Below, piece by piece: positions 1-10,033 of a DNA stretch of 64,000 nt. This DNA is from Desulfarculus baarsii DSM 2075 (GTDB lineage: Bacteria; Desulfobacterota; Desulfarculia; Desulfarculales; Desulfarculaceae): NCBI RefSeq assembly GCF_000143965.1, contig NC_014365.1, positions 523,501-587,500 on the forward strand. Direction: 5' to 3'. How positions within the stretch are numbered: position 1 is the first letter of the stretch; each line of letters begins with the position of its first letter. The position numbers and the translations under genes were made by a program. The notes under the pieces were generated by a model. The model did not search any database, was not told where the DNA came from, and saw only the letters and a program-made list of their open reading frames with translations.

Positions 1-315
1 GATCAACTCGTCCAACTCGGCCACGGCCACGCCGGCCATGGCGCAGGCGGCCACGCCGGCCCGCAGCAGTTCCTCCCGCGAATCCCAGTCGTAGTTGTCG
101 GCCAGGACCAGCCCCAGCGCCAGACCGTTTTCATAGCCCATGCGGGTGAAAATGGCCTCGACCAGCTCGAGGTCCAGGCCCTGGATCATCTCTTGGTTGA
201 CCCGACCCAGGGCCCCCAGGCCGATCATCATCAGGCGGTTGTCGTTGATCACGGGAAAGCCCGTGGACGCGTCGCGCTGGATCAATTCGGCCAGGCGGAA
301 ATCCGCGGCGCGCAC
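1..315 (-). CDS. XylR_N-domain protein, N-terminal part (cut by window edge)
   Basis: Only the first 105 codons are inside the window. The start is taken as GTG at 315, with GGGGAGGG just upstream and a 21-nt gap from the preceding gene. The reading resembles the N-terminal activator domain found in XylR/DmpR-type regulators: a segment around NDNRLMMIGLGALG, then EAIFTRMGYENGLALG, matching the family pattern of a hydrophobic 'R-h-h-h' strand followed by 'R-x-GY-x-xG'. In that family this domain is followed by a V4R ligand-binding domain and often by a sigma-54 activator AAA+ domain. Those parts would lie off the edge, so the full architecture cannot be stated. It could also be a stand-alone sensory protein. 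Confidence 0.6.
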   Translation of the reverse strand, partial: MRAADFRLAELIQRDASTGFPVINDNRLMMIGLGALGRVNQEMIQGLDLELVEAIFTRMGYENGLALGLVLADNYDWDSREELLRAGVAACAMAGVAVAELDELI

Positions 316-336
316 GGCGAGCCCTCCCCGCCGCCG

Positions 337-990
337 CTAGCGGCGGGCCAGCTCCAGGGACTTGAGCATGGCGTCCATGACGTCCTGGGCCAGGGAGGTG
401 CTCTGGGCCGGGCAATAGGCCTGAAGCATCAGGTTGGCCCCGGGCATCAGCACGGTGTGGATGTCGAACTGCTGGCCGCTGGCGCGGTCGGTCATGGAGG
501 CGACGATGTAGCGGCACTGGATGTTGGCGTAGGTCACCGCGCCCTCGCTTTTGATCTGGGCGCCCATCTGCTGGAGGTTGCCGGTCATGGCCTGATCGGT
601 GGCCTGAAAGAGCTGGGCGTTCATGGTGGCGCTGAGGGTCAGGTTGATGTTGGCCCCGGGCATGGCGAAGTTGTAGGTGGCCACCGTGCCGGTCATGCCT
701 TGGGGCAGGTTGAGGCGAAACTGGCCCATGGCGTCGGTGAACCGCTGGCCGGGCTGAACCTGCTGCTGCTGCTGGGGCTGCTGCTGATATGGCTGTTGAT
801 ATTGGGGTTGCTGCTGAGGTTGCTGCTGGGTGTTGCCGCCCACGGCGGGATAGGGCGATTGGGGGGTGGTCGGGGCCTGGTTGTAGCCGCCGAAGGGGTT
901 GCCGACCTGGGCCAGGGCCAAGCCGCCGAGAATCAAACCGAGGGCGACGGCCAGGGCCGTGAGGATGATTTTGCGAGCTGCCGCGCGCAT
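337..990 (-). CDS. exported Gln-rich protein of unknown function
   Basis: 217 aa. The N-terminus has basic residues followed by a hydrophobic stretch (LTALAVALGLILGGLALAQ), a clear Sec signal peptide with a likely cut after ALA. A low-complexity Gln/Pro/Tyr linker (about residues 36-78) joins it to a folded C-terminal domain of about 135 residues, which contains the phrases RLNLPQGMTGTV and ASGQQFDIHTVLMPGANLM. I do not recognise the family of this domain; its length and layout suggest a periplasmic or surface protein. It reads away from the protease gene at 1179, and the shared region carries a divergent promoter pair. It is followed by the XylR_N-type gene 21 nt downstream, so the two may be co-transcribed. 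Confidence 0.75.
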   Translation of the reverse strand: MRAAARKIILTALAVALGLILGGLALAQVGNPFGGYNQAPTTPQSPYPAVGGNTQQQPQQQPQYQQPYQQQPQQQQQVQPGQRFTDAMGQFRLNLPQGMTGTVATYNFAMPGANINLTLSATMNAQLFQATDQAMTGNLQQMGAQIKSEGAVTYANIQCRYIVASMTDRASGQQFDIHTVLMPGANLMLQAYCPAQSTSLAQDVMDAMLKSLELARR

Positions 991-1057
991 GGGACGCCTC
1001 CGAAAAACCTGGAACGATTACCGTCAAACTCCGCCCGCCGCCGGGCCGGATTCGGTC

Positions 1058-1140
1058 ATTTTAGCACAACGAAAACGGGCCGAAAGACGTTTGTTGGCCG
1101 CAAGCAACGGCTTTGCCGCCGGCCGACGTTGTGCTAACAT
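1058..1140. promoter_or_regulatory. candidate divergent promoter pair within an inverted repeat
   Basis: TTAGCACAACG (1061-1071) is repeated in inverted orientation as CGTTGTGCTAA (1127-1137), 55 bp apart, between divergent genes. Each arm runs into an extended -10-like hexamer: TGC-TAAAAT reading minus (ending 1058) and TGC-TAACAT reading plus (ending 1140). The simplest reading is two mirror-image promoters, or two copies of one operator overlapping them. No convincing -35 box is visible on either side. Confidence 0.4.
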
Positions 1141-1178
1141 CAGTGGGCCTGCCGGGAGCCGTCGCGAGGAGCGTTGTC

Positions 1179-3077
1179 ATGCCGCATTTTCTGTCCAGCC
1201 GTCGTTGGGGATTTTTTGTGGCCGTGGTCGTGGCCCTGGCCTGCTTGGCCGCGCCGCCCGCCGCCCAGGCCGACCAGACGCGCAAGGTCTGGCCGTTGTT
1301 CTACGGGACCGACGATGAAGGCAAGCCGACCGGCCGCGCCATGGAGATGACCGTGGGCCTGGCCCCCTCCAACGTGGGCGAGGCGCGGGTGGGCTTTTTC
1401 GAATCGGAGTTCATGGGCGCCGGCGAACAGTGGCGCGCCGCCGGTTGGATGGCCTCGGTGGTCTCGGCGCTCTACGCCGGCAAGCCGCCCTCGCTGTGGC
1501 GCGTCTATTTCGACGTGCCCGGCAACATCGACGGCCCCTCGGCCGGCGGACTGATGACCAGCACCGTCCTGTCGCTGGTGCTGGGCCAGCCCATGCTGCC
1601 CGATGTGACCATGACCGGCACCATCAACCCCGACGGCTCCATCGGCCCGGTGGGAGGCATCTACTACAAGCTGGCCGGGGCCAAGGCCGCCGGCATGCGC
1701 AAGGTGCTCATCCCCGCCGGCGGCTCCACCGAAAAGCTGGGCGACGGCAAGAGCGCCGACCTGATCGCCCGCGGTCGTGAACTGGGGCTCCAGGTCGTGC
1801 CCGTGGCCGACGTGGCCGAGGCCTACCAGCACCTCACCGGCCGAGCCCTGGCCACCCTGCCCGACGACGGCCGCGCCTTCCGCCTGCCCACCCGCACCAA
1901 CGAGGCCCTGCAAAACTCCTATCGCCGCTGGGCCGCCAAATACGACGAAGCCACCGCCAACATGCGCGCCAACAGCGCCGCCGTGCCCAAGCGCTTCCAC
2001 CCCAGGCTGCAAAAAATCTGGGATTCCGCCCAGGCCCAGCGGGCCAAGGCTCAGGCCGCCCTCAACCAGGGCGCGCCCAGCGCGGCCATGCAATTGATGT
2101 ACGGCGCGGCCGTCACCGCCGACATCGGGGCCTACCTCTGCCACCTCTACATCGGCCACGACCGCGGCGGCGTGGACGGCATGGCCCGCGTGCTGAGCGG
2201 ATTTCTGATCAGCGACCAGTTTCTGAATCAGTTTCGGGCCAAGCTGAGCGCCCAGCGGGCCCACAGCGTCACCGACCTGATCACCCTGGCCGAGGCCTTC
2301 GCCTACTACGACGCCGCCGTGGGCGTGCATTTCAACTCCGGGATGATCCTCGGCCGGCTGCAAAAGGAAAAAGACCCCGAGAAGGTCTTCGTGATCCTGG
2401 AGCAGGCCACCCTGGGCGAGGCCATGGCCCGCAATTTCAGCCACTTCGTCGACGACCTGCTCCACATGGGCATGCGCTACCCCGGCCCCAAGCTGCCTGC
2501 GGGCAAAGCCCTGGCCGACTGGGCCCAGGCCATGCGCCTGGCCGCCGGCGGCAACCTGGGCTACATCAAAAAAGCCATCATCGAGCCGGCCGCCGAGGAA
2601 CTGGGCGTGGCCCCGGCCGTGCTGATGAACAAGGTGCTGGGCAACGACTATCATTACCTGCTGGCCAACGCCACCTACTTCGCCTCGCAGGCCATGGCCG
2701 GCGGCATGCCCGACGACACCAGCAAGGGCGCGGCCTTGCTGGGCGGCTCGGTGGCCTCCTTCGGGCTGTCGTCGATGGTGGTGGCCAAGTACTACAGCCT
2801 GGGGGCCCAGACCAACGCCGAGGGCGAACTGGTCAAGCTGGGCGACCCCGGCCGCCTGGAGCCCATGCTCGGCTCGGCCAGGGCCCAACTGCGCCAGGTG
2901 ATCCTGGCCGCCCAGGCCCAGGGCTGCACGCCCATCGTGCCGATCTTTCACCTTCAGACGGCCGACTACATGGCCCGGGCCGACATGAGCCTCTCCGACC
3001 GCCTCACCGGCATGGGCGAATGCTGGATGGGCTCGACCTTCGGCCGGCTGATGACCGCCCTGGGCCGCCGGCCCTGA
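1179..3077 (+). CDS. exported Lon-type (S16) Ser/Lys protease domain protein
   Basis: 632 aa from ATG 1179, chosen because GAGGAG lies 7 nt upstream and a signal peptide follows at once (FFVAVVVALACLAAPPAAQA). Residues about 55-200 match the Lon proteolytic domain: Ser121 in DGPSAGG and Lys164 in GGIYYKLAGAKAAG. These are 43 residues apart, the same spacing as Ser679/Lys722 in E. coli Lon. There is no AAA+ ATPase domain. The remaining ~430 residues are largely helical in appearance and unrecognised. The protein therefore looks like an ATP-independent, extracytoplasmic peptidase. Its substrate is unknown. It reads divergently from the exported Gln-rich protein, and its stop is 4 nt from the end of the convergent VOC gene. 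Confidence 0.8.
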   Translation: MPHFLSSRRWGFFVAVVVALACLAAPPAAQADQTRKVWPLFYGTDDEGKPTGRAMEMTVGLAPSNVGEARVGFFESEFMGAGEQWRAAGWMASVVSALYAGKPPSLWRVYFDVPGNIDGPSAGGLMTSTVLSLVLGQPMLPDVTMTGTINPDGSIGPVGGIYYKLAGAKAAGMRKVLIPAGGSTEKLGDGKSADLIARGRELGLQVVPVADVAEAYQHLTGRALATLPDDGRAFRLPTRTNEALQNSYRRWAAKYDEATANMRANSAAVPKRFHPRLQKIWDSAQAQRAKAQAALNQGAPSAAMQLMYGAAVTADIGAYLCHLYIGHDRGGVDGMARVLSGFLISDQFLNQFRAKLSAQRAHSVTDLITLAEAFAYYDAAVGVHFNSGMILGRLQKEKDPEKVFVILEQATLGEAMARNFSHFVDDLLHMGMRYPGPKLPAGKALADWAQAMRLAAGGNLGYIKKAIIEPAAEELGVAPAVLMNKVLGNDYHYLLANATYFASQAMAGGMPDDTSKGAALLGGSVASFGLSSMVVAKYYSLGAQTNAEGELVKLGDPGRLEPMLGSARAQLRQVILAAQAQGCTPIVPIFHLQTADYMARADMSLSDRLTGMGECWMGSTFGRLMTALGRRP

Positions 3078-3081
3078 AAGG

Positions 3082-3561
3082 CTACTGCTCGGCCATGTAA
3101 CGCACGATGGCCACGTCCATGGACGTGCGCCGGGCCACGTCTTCCAGGCTCAGGCCCTGGCCCAGCAGGCGACGCACCACCAGCGGCAAGGGCTCGGCCA
3201 ACTCGACGATGTGGCCGTCGGGGTCTTTGAAGCGGGCCGTCATCTGGGCCCACGGGGCCTCGGTCAGGCCGTGGATGACCTCCACGCCGGCCACGGCCAG
3301 GGCCTGGCAGTCTTGTTCCAGGGTTTCGCTCTCGAAATAGAGCTCCAGATTGGCCCGGCCCATGGCCTGGGCCCCGGCCTCCGGCCCGCCGAAGATCACC
3401 TCGTGGGCGTGGTCCTTTTGCCAGATGGAAAAACCGCCGGCAAAGGCCACGTGGGGGCCGTTGTCCATCTCCACCGCCTGGCCCAGCAGGCCCTCGTAGA
3501 ATTGGCGCGAGCGCGCCACGTCGGCCACCATAATGGCCGCGCCCATGAATTTCATCGCCAT
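3082..3561 (-). CDS. VOC (glyoxalase/bleomycin-resistance) family protein
   Basis: 159 aa. It opens with the typical VOC strand-helix pattern (MKFMGAAIMVADVARSRQFYEGLLG). The second half carries LELYFESETLEQDCQAL and FKDPDGHIVELAE, the usual end of the fold with its metal-ligand glutamate. One βαβββ pair of modules fills about 125 residues, so a homodimer is expected. A short helical tail (RRLLGQGLSLEDVARRTSMD) resembles part of a helix-turn-helix and is unusual for the family. The substrate cannot be predicted: members include glyoxalases, dioxygenases and antibiotic-binding proteins. A small palindrome lies just upstream of the start. Confidence 0.8.
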   Translation of the reverse strand: MAMKFMGAAIMVADVARSRQFYEGLLGQAVEMDNGPHVAFAGGFSIWQKDHAHEVIFGGPEAGAQAMGRANLELYFESETLEQDCQALAVAGVEVIHGLTEAPWAQMTARFKDPDGHIVELAEPLPLVVRRLLGQGLSLEDVARRTSMDVAIVRYMAEQ

Positions 3562-3586
3562 TTTTCGCTCCGGGCAAGGTTTTAAA

Positions 3587-3602
3587 CTAGACGCAAGTCT
3601 AG
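3587..3602. promoter_or_regulatory. short palindrome between aacS and the VOC gene
   Basis: CTAGAC-gcaa-GTCTAG, 26 bp upstream of the VOC start and 36 bp past the aacS stop. It could be an operator for the VOC gene or a weak hairpin ending aacS transcription. On the minus strand it is followed by a short T/A run. Confidence 0.35.
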
Positions 3603-3638
3603 CTTAATCCGCCAGCCGCGCCAAGCGAAAAAAACGCC

Positions 3639-5591
<1,953 letters not shown>

Positions 5592-5620
5592 GACGCTATT
5601 TCCTCGGCAAAGGGGTTGGC

Positions 5621-5664
5621 GGCCGGCGGCGCGCCCGGTTGGGGGCCGCCGGCCTTGTTTTTTT
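5621..5664 (+). terminator. GC-rich hairpin with T-run (plus-strand direction)
   Basis: GGCCGGCGGC (5621-5630) pairs with GCCGCCGGCC (5645-5654), followed by TTG and seven T. It reads as an intrinsic terminator on the plus strand, yet the genes on both sides are on the minus strand. It may stop antisense transcription, or serve as a stabilising 3' hairpin for the MBL-hydrolase transcript. Confidence 0.4.
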
Positions 5665-5682
5665 CGCCGCCGCGGCGCCGGC

Positions 5683-6654
5683 TCAGGCGGCTATTTCAAA
5701 GATGGTCAGGCCGCCCTCGTCCAGGCGGTCGATCTCGCCACGGCGCTCCAGGTAGCGCAGGTGCGAGAGGGCCTCGGCCTGGGCGAACCACTTCTGGGCC
5801 AGGGGAAAGTCTTCCCACGAGTCGCACTTGATGTCCCAAGTCATGCGGGCGGCCACCTGGAAGGCGTCCAGCGGCCCGCCGCGCAGGGCCTCGAAGGCCT
5901 CCTCCACCCGCCGGGCGTGGTGGGCCCTCAGCTCGTCGATGCGCGCGCGGTGGTCGTTCCACAGGCGACGGTGGCCAGGGGCGACCAGGGCCACGTCCAG
6001 GGCGGCGGTCTTTTCCAGGCTGGCCAGATAATCGCCCAAGGGGTTGGCGTCGTCGCTCATGCACTGGATATTTGGCGTGATGTCGATGAGCAGGTGATCG
6101 CCGGCGACCAGCAGCCGCGCGGCGGGATCATACAGGCACAGATGGCCCGGCGTGTGGCCGGGGGTGTGCAGCGCCCGCAGGCGATAGTCGCCATAGGCTA
6201 TCTCGTCGCCATCGGCCAAAATGGTCATCGCCGGGATGCGCGGCGAATGAAAATGCTTGCCCGGATGCTTTTCGATGGCCGGCCGCAGGGTGTCGGCCGG
6301 AAAGCCGTTGCGGGCCGAATACTCGATGACGCTCTCCCAGCCCAGGCCCGAGTTCAGGATATCGGCGTCGGGCTGGTTGAAATAGACCAGCGACTCCGGC
6401 CCGGCCATGGCCCCCACCAGGCCGAAATGATCGGCGTGCAGGTGGGTGATGAAATAGTCGGCCCCGGCCGGCGCCACGCCGATCTCGGCCAGGCCGGCCT
6501 CCAGGGCCTGGCGGCACTCCGGGCGGTTGAGGCCGGTGTCGACCACCAGGCTGCGCTGGTCGGACTTGAACACGTAGGAGTTGAGATACTTCAGCGGGCT
6601 TTCGGGCAGGGTCACCTTGATGCGAAATACGCCGGGCATGATTTCTTCGGGCAC
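5683..6654 (-). CDS. MBL-fold metallo-hydrolase
   Basis: About 323 aa. The zinc-binding signature THLHADHFG sits near residue 95, and further metal ligands appear in LHTPGHTPGHLCLYD and VAGDHLL. The C-terminal ~80 residues (RRVEEAFEALRGGP and later LRYLERRGEIDRL) form the small winged-helix-like end often seen in lactamase-B/glyoxalase II-like hydrolases. GTG at 6654 is preferred because AAGGA lies 8 nt before it; an in-frame GTG at 6705 would add 17 residues but has no ribosome site. The likely activity is hydrolysis of a thioester or similar small ester; the substrate is unknown. It is 91 nt upstream of aacS on the same strand. Confidence 0.85.
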   Translation of the reverse strand: MPEEIMPGVFRIKVTLPESPLKYLNSYVFKSDQRSLVVDTGLNRPECRQALEAGLAEIGVAPAGADYFITHLHADHFGLVGAMAGPESLVYFNQPDADILNSGLGWESVIEYSARNGFPADTLRPAIEKHPGKHFHSPRIPAMTILADGDEIAYGDYRLRALHTPGHTPGHLCLYDPAARLLVAGDHLLIDITPNIQCMSDDANPLGDYLASLEKTAALDVALVAPGHRRLWNDHRARIDELRAHHARRVEEAFEALRGGPLDAFQVAARMTWDIKCDSWEDFPLAQKWFAQAEALSHLRYLERRGEIDRLDEGGLTIFEIAA

Positions 6655-6872
6655 GGTCAACGTCCTTTCCGTGGGTCGGAGCCATGTCTCCGCCCGCATA
6701 GTCACATTGTAGCTACCGAGCGCGGTAAGTCAAGCCCCCAGCCAGCCCGCGCCGGCAAAAACACCTTGACAACACCGGCGCGAAAAGGCCGGATGGTTTA
6801 TAGTCAAGCATCGACACATAATGGATAACACGGTTTGGGCCCCTGAACCGGCATTTTTTGTGGGAGGCGATC

Positions 6873-8075
6873 ATGGCCAGGTACGTGATCATCGGCAACG
6901 GCGTGGCCGGCGCGACGGCCGCCGAAAAAATTTTGGCCGCCAAGTCAGGGGCCCAGCTAACGATTTTCACCTCGGAAGACGCGCCTTTTTATTATCGGCC
7001 GCGCCTGCCCGAGTTCATCGCCGGCCAGAGCGAGCTGGCCAAGTTCACCCTGCATGACGCGGCCCATTACGCCCAGCGCGGGGTCGATCTGCGCCTGGCG
7101 ACGACGGTCGCCTCGGTCGATCCGGCGGCCCGGGTCGTCCATGACGCGGCGGGTGGGGCGGTGGCCTATGACGAGTTGCTCCTGGCCTGCGGGGCTCGGC
7201 CGTTCATCCCGCCGGTGGCCGGGGCCGACAAGGCCGGCGTGACGGCCCTGCGCGACATTGCCGACGCCCGGCGCATCGTCGAGATGGCCGGCCAGAGCCA
7301 AGAGGTCGTGCTGGTGGGCGGTGGACTGCTGGGCCTGGAGGCCGGCGCGGCCCTGGTCCGCCTGGGCCTGAAGGCGCGGGTGGTGGAGTTTTTCGAGCGC
7401 CTGCTGCCCCGCCAGATGGACGCCCGTGGCGCGGCCAAGCTGCAAGCCCACCTGGAGGCCATGGGCTTCGAGTTTTATCTGGGCCAAAAAGCCAAGGAGA
7501 TCACCGGCCAGGCCAAGGCCGACGGCCTGCTGTTGGAAAGCGGCCAGCACCTGCCCGGCGGGCTTATTTTGTTCTCGGCGGGCGTGCGGCCCAACCTGGA
7601 CCTGGCCCGCCAGATGGGCCTGGACATCGGCCAGGCCGTCAAGGTTGACGACCGCATGGCCACCGACATGCCCGGCGTCTGGGCGGCCGGCGACGTGGCC
7701 GAACATCGCGGGCGCTATTACGGCGTCTGGCCGGCGGCCCAGGCCCAGGGCGCGGTGGCCGGGGCCAACATGGCCGGCGGCCACGAGCTTTACCAGGGCA
7801 CGATCGTCTCCAACGCGCTCAAGGTCGTCGGCGTCGACCTGGTCGCCGGCGGCGACATCGACGCCGAGGGCAAGCTGCCGGCGGCCGTTTTCGAAGACGA
7901 GCGCGTCTATCGCAAGATCGTCCTGGACGAAGGCCAGATCAAGGGCTTTATTTTCTATGGCCAGGCCCAGGGCGCGCGCCAGTGCCAAAAAGCCATGGAG
8001 CAGGGGCGCGACGTCGCCGAACACGCCCAGGCCATGACCGCCAAGGATTTCGATTTCGACCGCCTGCTGGGCTGA
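6873..8075 (+). CDS. NAD(P)/FAD-dependent oxidoreductase (rubredoxin/nitrite reductase-like)
   Basis: 400 aa from ATG 6873, with GGGAGG 5 nt upstream. The first FAD-binding loop is YVIIGNGVAGATAAEKI, and the NAD(P) loop VVLVGGGLLGLEAGAALVRLG sits near residue 145. ATG-like and GD motifs are visible (LLLACGARPF, VWAAGDVAEH). The C-terminal ~80 residues match the NirB/rubredoxin-reductase cap. No redox-active Cys pair (CxxxxC) or Fe-S cluster motif is present, so it should transfer electrons from NAD(P)H to a separate acceptor such as rubredoxin, or to oxygen. It heads a tight same-strand run with the NTF2-like gene 20 nt downstream. Confidence 0.85.
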   Translation: MARYVIIGNGVAGATAAEKILAAKSGAQLTIFTSEDAPFYYRPRLPEFIAGQSELAKFTLHDAAHYAQRGVDLRLATTVASVDPAARVVHDAAGGAVAYDELLLACGARPFIPPVAGADKAGVTALRDIADARRIVEMAGQSQEVVLVGGGLLGLEAGAALVRLGLKARVVEFFERLLPRQMDARGAAKLQAHLEAMGFEFYLGQKAKEITGQAKADGLLLESGQHLPGGLILFSAGVRPNLDLARQMGLDIGQAVKVDDRMATDMPGVWAAGDVAEHRGRYYGVWPAAQAQGAVAGANMAGGHELYQGTIVSNALKVVGVDLVAGGDIDAEGKLPAAVFEDERVYRKIVLDEGQIKGFIFYGQAQGARQCQKAMEQGRDVAEHAQAMTAKDFDFDRLLG

Positions 8076-8095
8076 ATCATCACGAGGAAAACACC

Positions 8096-8590
8096 ATGCG
8101 CGCCTCACGCTGGCTTTGCCTGCTGCTGGCGGCGGCCCTGCTCGGCCTGGGCTCCGGCCCGGCCCTGGCCGACGCCCGCAGCGAGATAAAAGACTTTCTG
8201 CGGCGGCACAACGGCCGCTATCAACTGGCCGACGCCCCGGCCCTGCTGGGCCTGCTGGCCCAACACCCCGACGCCGTCTCCATCGGCCCCGGCCCGGGCC
8301 AGACCTTTCGCGGCCGCCAGGCCATCCAGGGCGCGTTGCTGCTGGGCCTGGCCCTGGTGCGGGCCGTGGACGTGCGCTTTGCCGACAACATGGTCATCAG
8401 CCCCCGGGGCGATCTGGCCTGGCTGGGCGGCGAGCTACGTCTGCGGGCCCAGACCCACGACGGCCGGATCGTCGACGCGCCGGCCCGCCTCAGCGCCGTG
8501 TTGGTGCGCGAAAACGGCCAGTGGCGGCTGTTCCAGGCCAGCGCCAACCTGCCGCCGGAGCTTTCGGCCCCGCCGCCGGCCCGCCGCTGA
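8096..8590 (+). CDS. exported NTF2-like/SnoaL-type protein
   Basis: 164 aa. ATG 8096 follows ACGAGGAAA. A signal peptide is obvious (LCLLLAAALLGLGSGPALA), cut near residue 24. The mature part shows the cone-shaped NTF2/SnoaL pattern: a helix (SEIKDFLRRHNGRYQLAD), the strand-turn phrase TFRGRQAIQGAL, then WLGGELRLRAQTHDGR and a closing strand VLVRENGQWRLFQASAN. Such folds often bind small ligands or act as a scaffold; no catalytic residues can be named. It directly follows the flavin oxidoreductase and precedes nudC on the same strand. Confidence 0.75.
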   Translation: MRASRWLCLLLAAALLGLGSGPALADARSEIKDFLRRHNGRYQLADAPALLGLLAQHPDAVSIGPGPGQTFRGRQAIQGALLLGLALVRAVDVRFADNMVISPRGDLAWLGGELRLRAQTHDGRIVDAPARLSAVLVRENGQWRLFQASANLPPELSAPPPARR

Positions 8591-8674
8591 GCCGCCGGAC
8601 GCCTGGCCGGGGGCGGCCCGGCCGTGCTATGCTCGGGGCGTGAGGTTTTTTTCGATCATCCGACGAGGTTTGGC

Positions 8675-9484
8675 ATGAGCGCGCGTCTCAGCGGCCCGGC
8701 CGACGGCCCGGCGTATTGGTTCATTTTCAGCGGCCCCAAGCTGCTTTTGCGCGGCGGCCCCACCATCGAGGCCCCTTTCGTGGCCGCGCCCGAGGCGCTG
8801 GGCCTGGCTCTCGAACAAATCATGGCCCTGGGCCAATTTCTGGGCCGGCCGGCCTTTTGCGCCCAGGCCGCCGCCGACGCCCCCGCGCCAGAGGGCATGT
8901 TCTGGCGCATCCTGCTGGGCCTGGACCAAAAAGCCGGGCCGGAGCTTTTCTGGAAGGCCGGCGAGGCCCTCTACGCCCAGCACTGGCTGCGCCGCAGCCG
9001 TCACTGCGGTCTCTGCGGCGGCCCGACCAGCCTCGCCCCCGACGAGGAGCCCCTGGTCATGCGCTGCCAGCACTGCGGCGGGCTGCATTATCCCCGGCTT
9101 TCGCCGGCGGTGATCGTGGCCATCGAGCACGAGGGCCGCATTCTTTTGGCCAACAACCGCCGGCATCCGCCGCAATGGTTCAGCGTGCTGGCCGGCTTCG
9201 TGGCCCCGGGCGAGAGCCTGGAGCACGCCGTGCAACGCGAGGTGGCCGAGGAGGTGGGCCTGGCGGTGGCGGATATCGAATATTTCGGCTCGCAACCCTG
9301 GCCCTTTCCCGATTCGCTGATGGTCGCCTTTCGCTGCCGGGCGTTGGACGACCAAATCCGCGTAGACGGCAAGGAGATCGGCGAGGCCCGCTGGTTCGCG
9401 CCGCCGCACATGCCCTCGCGGCCCCACGGCGTGACCATCGCCGCCCGCCTGATCGACGACTATCTGGCCCGCCACGGAGGCTGA
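8675..9484 (+). CDS. nudC: NADH pyrophosphatase (NudC-type Nudix hydrolase)
   Basis: 269 aa from ATG 8675, with GACGAGG upstream. It contains a zinc ribbon with two CxxC pairs (CGLC and CQHC, about residues 111-140), as in NudC. A complete Nudix box follows, beginning GFVAPGE and ending REVAEEVGL. The downstream segment reads FGSQPWPFPDSLM, which is the SQPWPFPxS motif that defines NADH pyrophosphatases. It should cleave NAD(H), and probably NAD-capped RNA, to NMN(H) and AMP or a 5'-monophosphate RNA. The N-terminal domain is divergent. It is followed 6 nt later by the thioesterase gene. Confidence 0.92.
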   Translation: MSARLSGPADGPAYWFIFSGPKLLLRGGPTIEAPFVAAPEALGLALEQIMALGQFLGRPAFCAQAAADAPAPEGMFWRILLGLDQKAGPELFWKAGEALYAQHWLRRSRHCGLCGGPTSLAPDEEPLVMRCQHCGGLHYPRLSPAVIVAIEHEGRILLANNRRHPPQWFSVLAGFVAPGESLEHAVQREVAEEVGLAVADIEYFGSQPWPFPDSLMVAFRCRALDDQIRVDGKEIGEARWFAPPHMPSRPHGVTIAARLIDDYLARHGG

Positions 9485-9490
9485 AAAAGC

Positions 9491-10033
9491 ATGTATGTCT
9501 GGCTGCGCCTGGCGCGCATGGCCCTTGGCGCGCCGTTGAAAAAGCGCCTGGCCCCCCTGGAGACCGCCACGATCGGCTTTGTCACCGGCCCCCAGGACAT
9601 CGACCCCTATCTGCACATGAACAACGGCCGTTATCTGACGATCATGGACGTGGGGCGCATCGACCTGCTGATCCGCGCGGGCCTGTGGAAGGCCTGCCGG
9701 AGCCGAGGCTGGCGGCCGATGATGCTGGCCTCGACGGTGCGCTTTTTGCGGCCGCTGGGCCTGTGGTCGCGCTTTACGCAGACCAGCCGCATCGTGGGTT
9801 GGGATCGCACCGTCCTGTTCATCGACCAGGGCTTTGTTTGCCAAGGCCGCCTGGCCACCCGCTGCCTGGCGGCCATGGTCGTCCACGATCCGGCGGCCGG
9901 CCGGCGGGTCAACATCGACGAGCTATTGGCCGCCATGGGCCACCACGACCCCTCGCCGGCCCTGCCGCCCGAGCTGGACGCCTGGCGGCAATGGCTGGAA
10001 AGCGCCGGCCGGGCCGACGCTCAGGCCACGTAG
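9491..10033 (+). CDS. thioesterase-like hot-dog protein (4HBT/THEM6 type)
   Basis: 180 aa. The central phrase DIDPYLHMNNGRYLTIMDVGRID is the 4HBT-type signature, with the Asp and HMNNGRY segment at the hot-dog helix. Strands such as LASTVRFLRPLGLWSRF and DRTVLFIDQGFVCQG follow. It probably hydrolyses or binds acyl-CoA thioesters. It lies 6 nt after nudC. Its last 13 nt overlap the end of the convergent tape-measure-like gene. Confidence 0.8.
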   Translation: MYVWLRLARMALGAPLKKRLAPLETATIGFVTGPQDIDPYLHMNNGRYLTIMDVGRIDLLIRAGLWKACRSRGWRPMMLASTVRFLRPLGLWSRFTQTSRIVGWDRTVLFIDQGFVCQGRLATRCLAAMVVHDPAAGRRVNIDELLAAMGHHDPSPALPPELDAWRQWLESAGRADAQAT

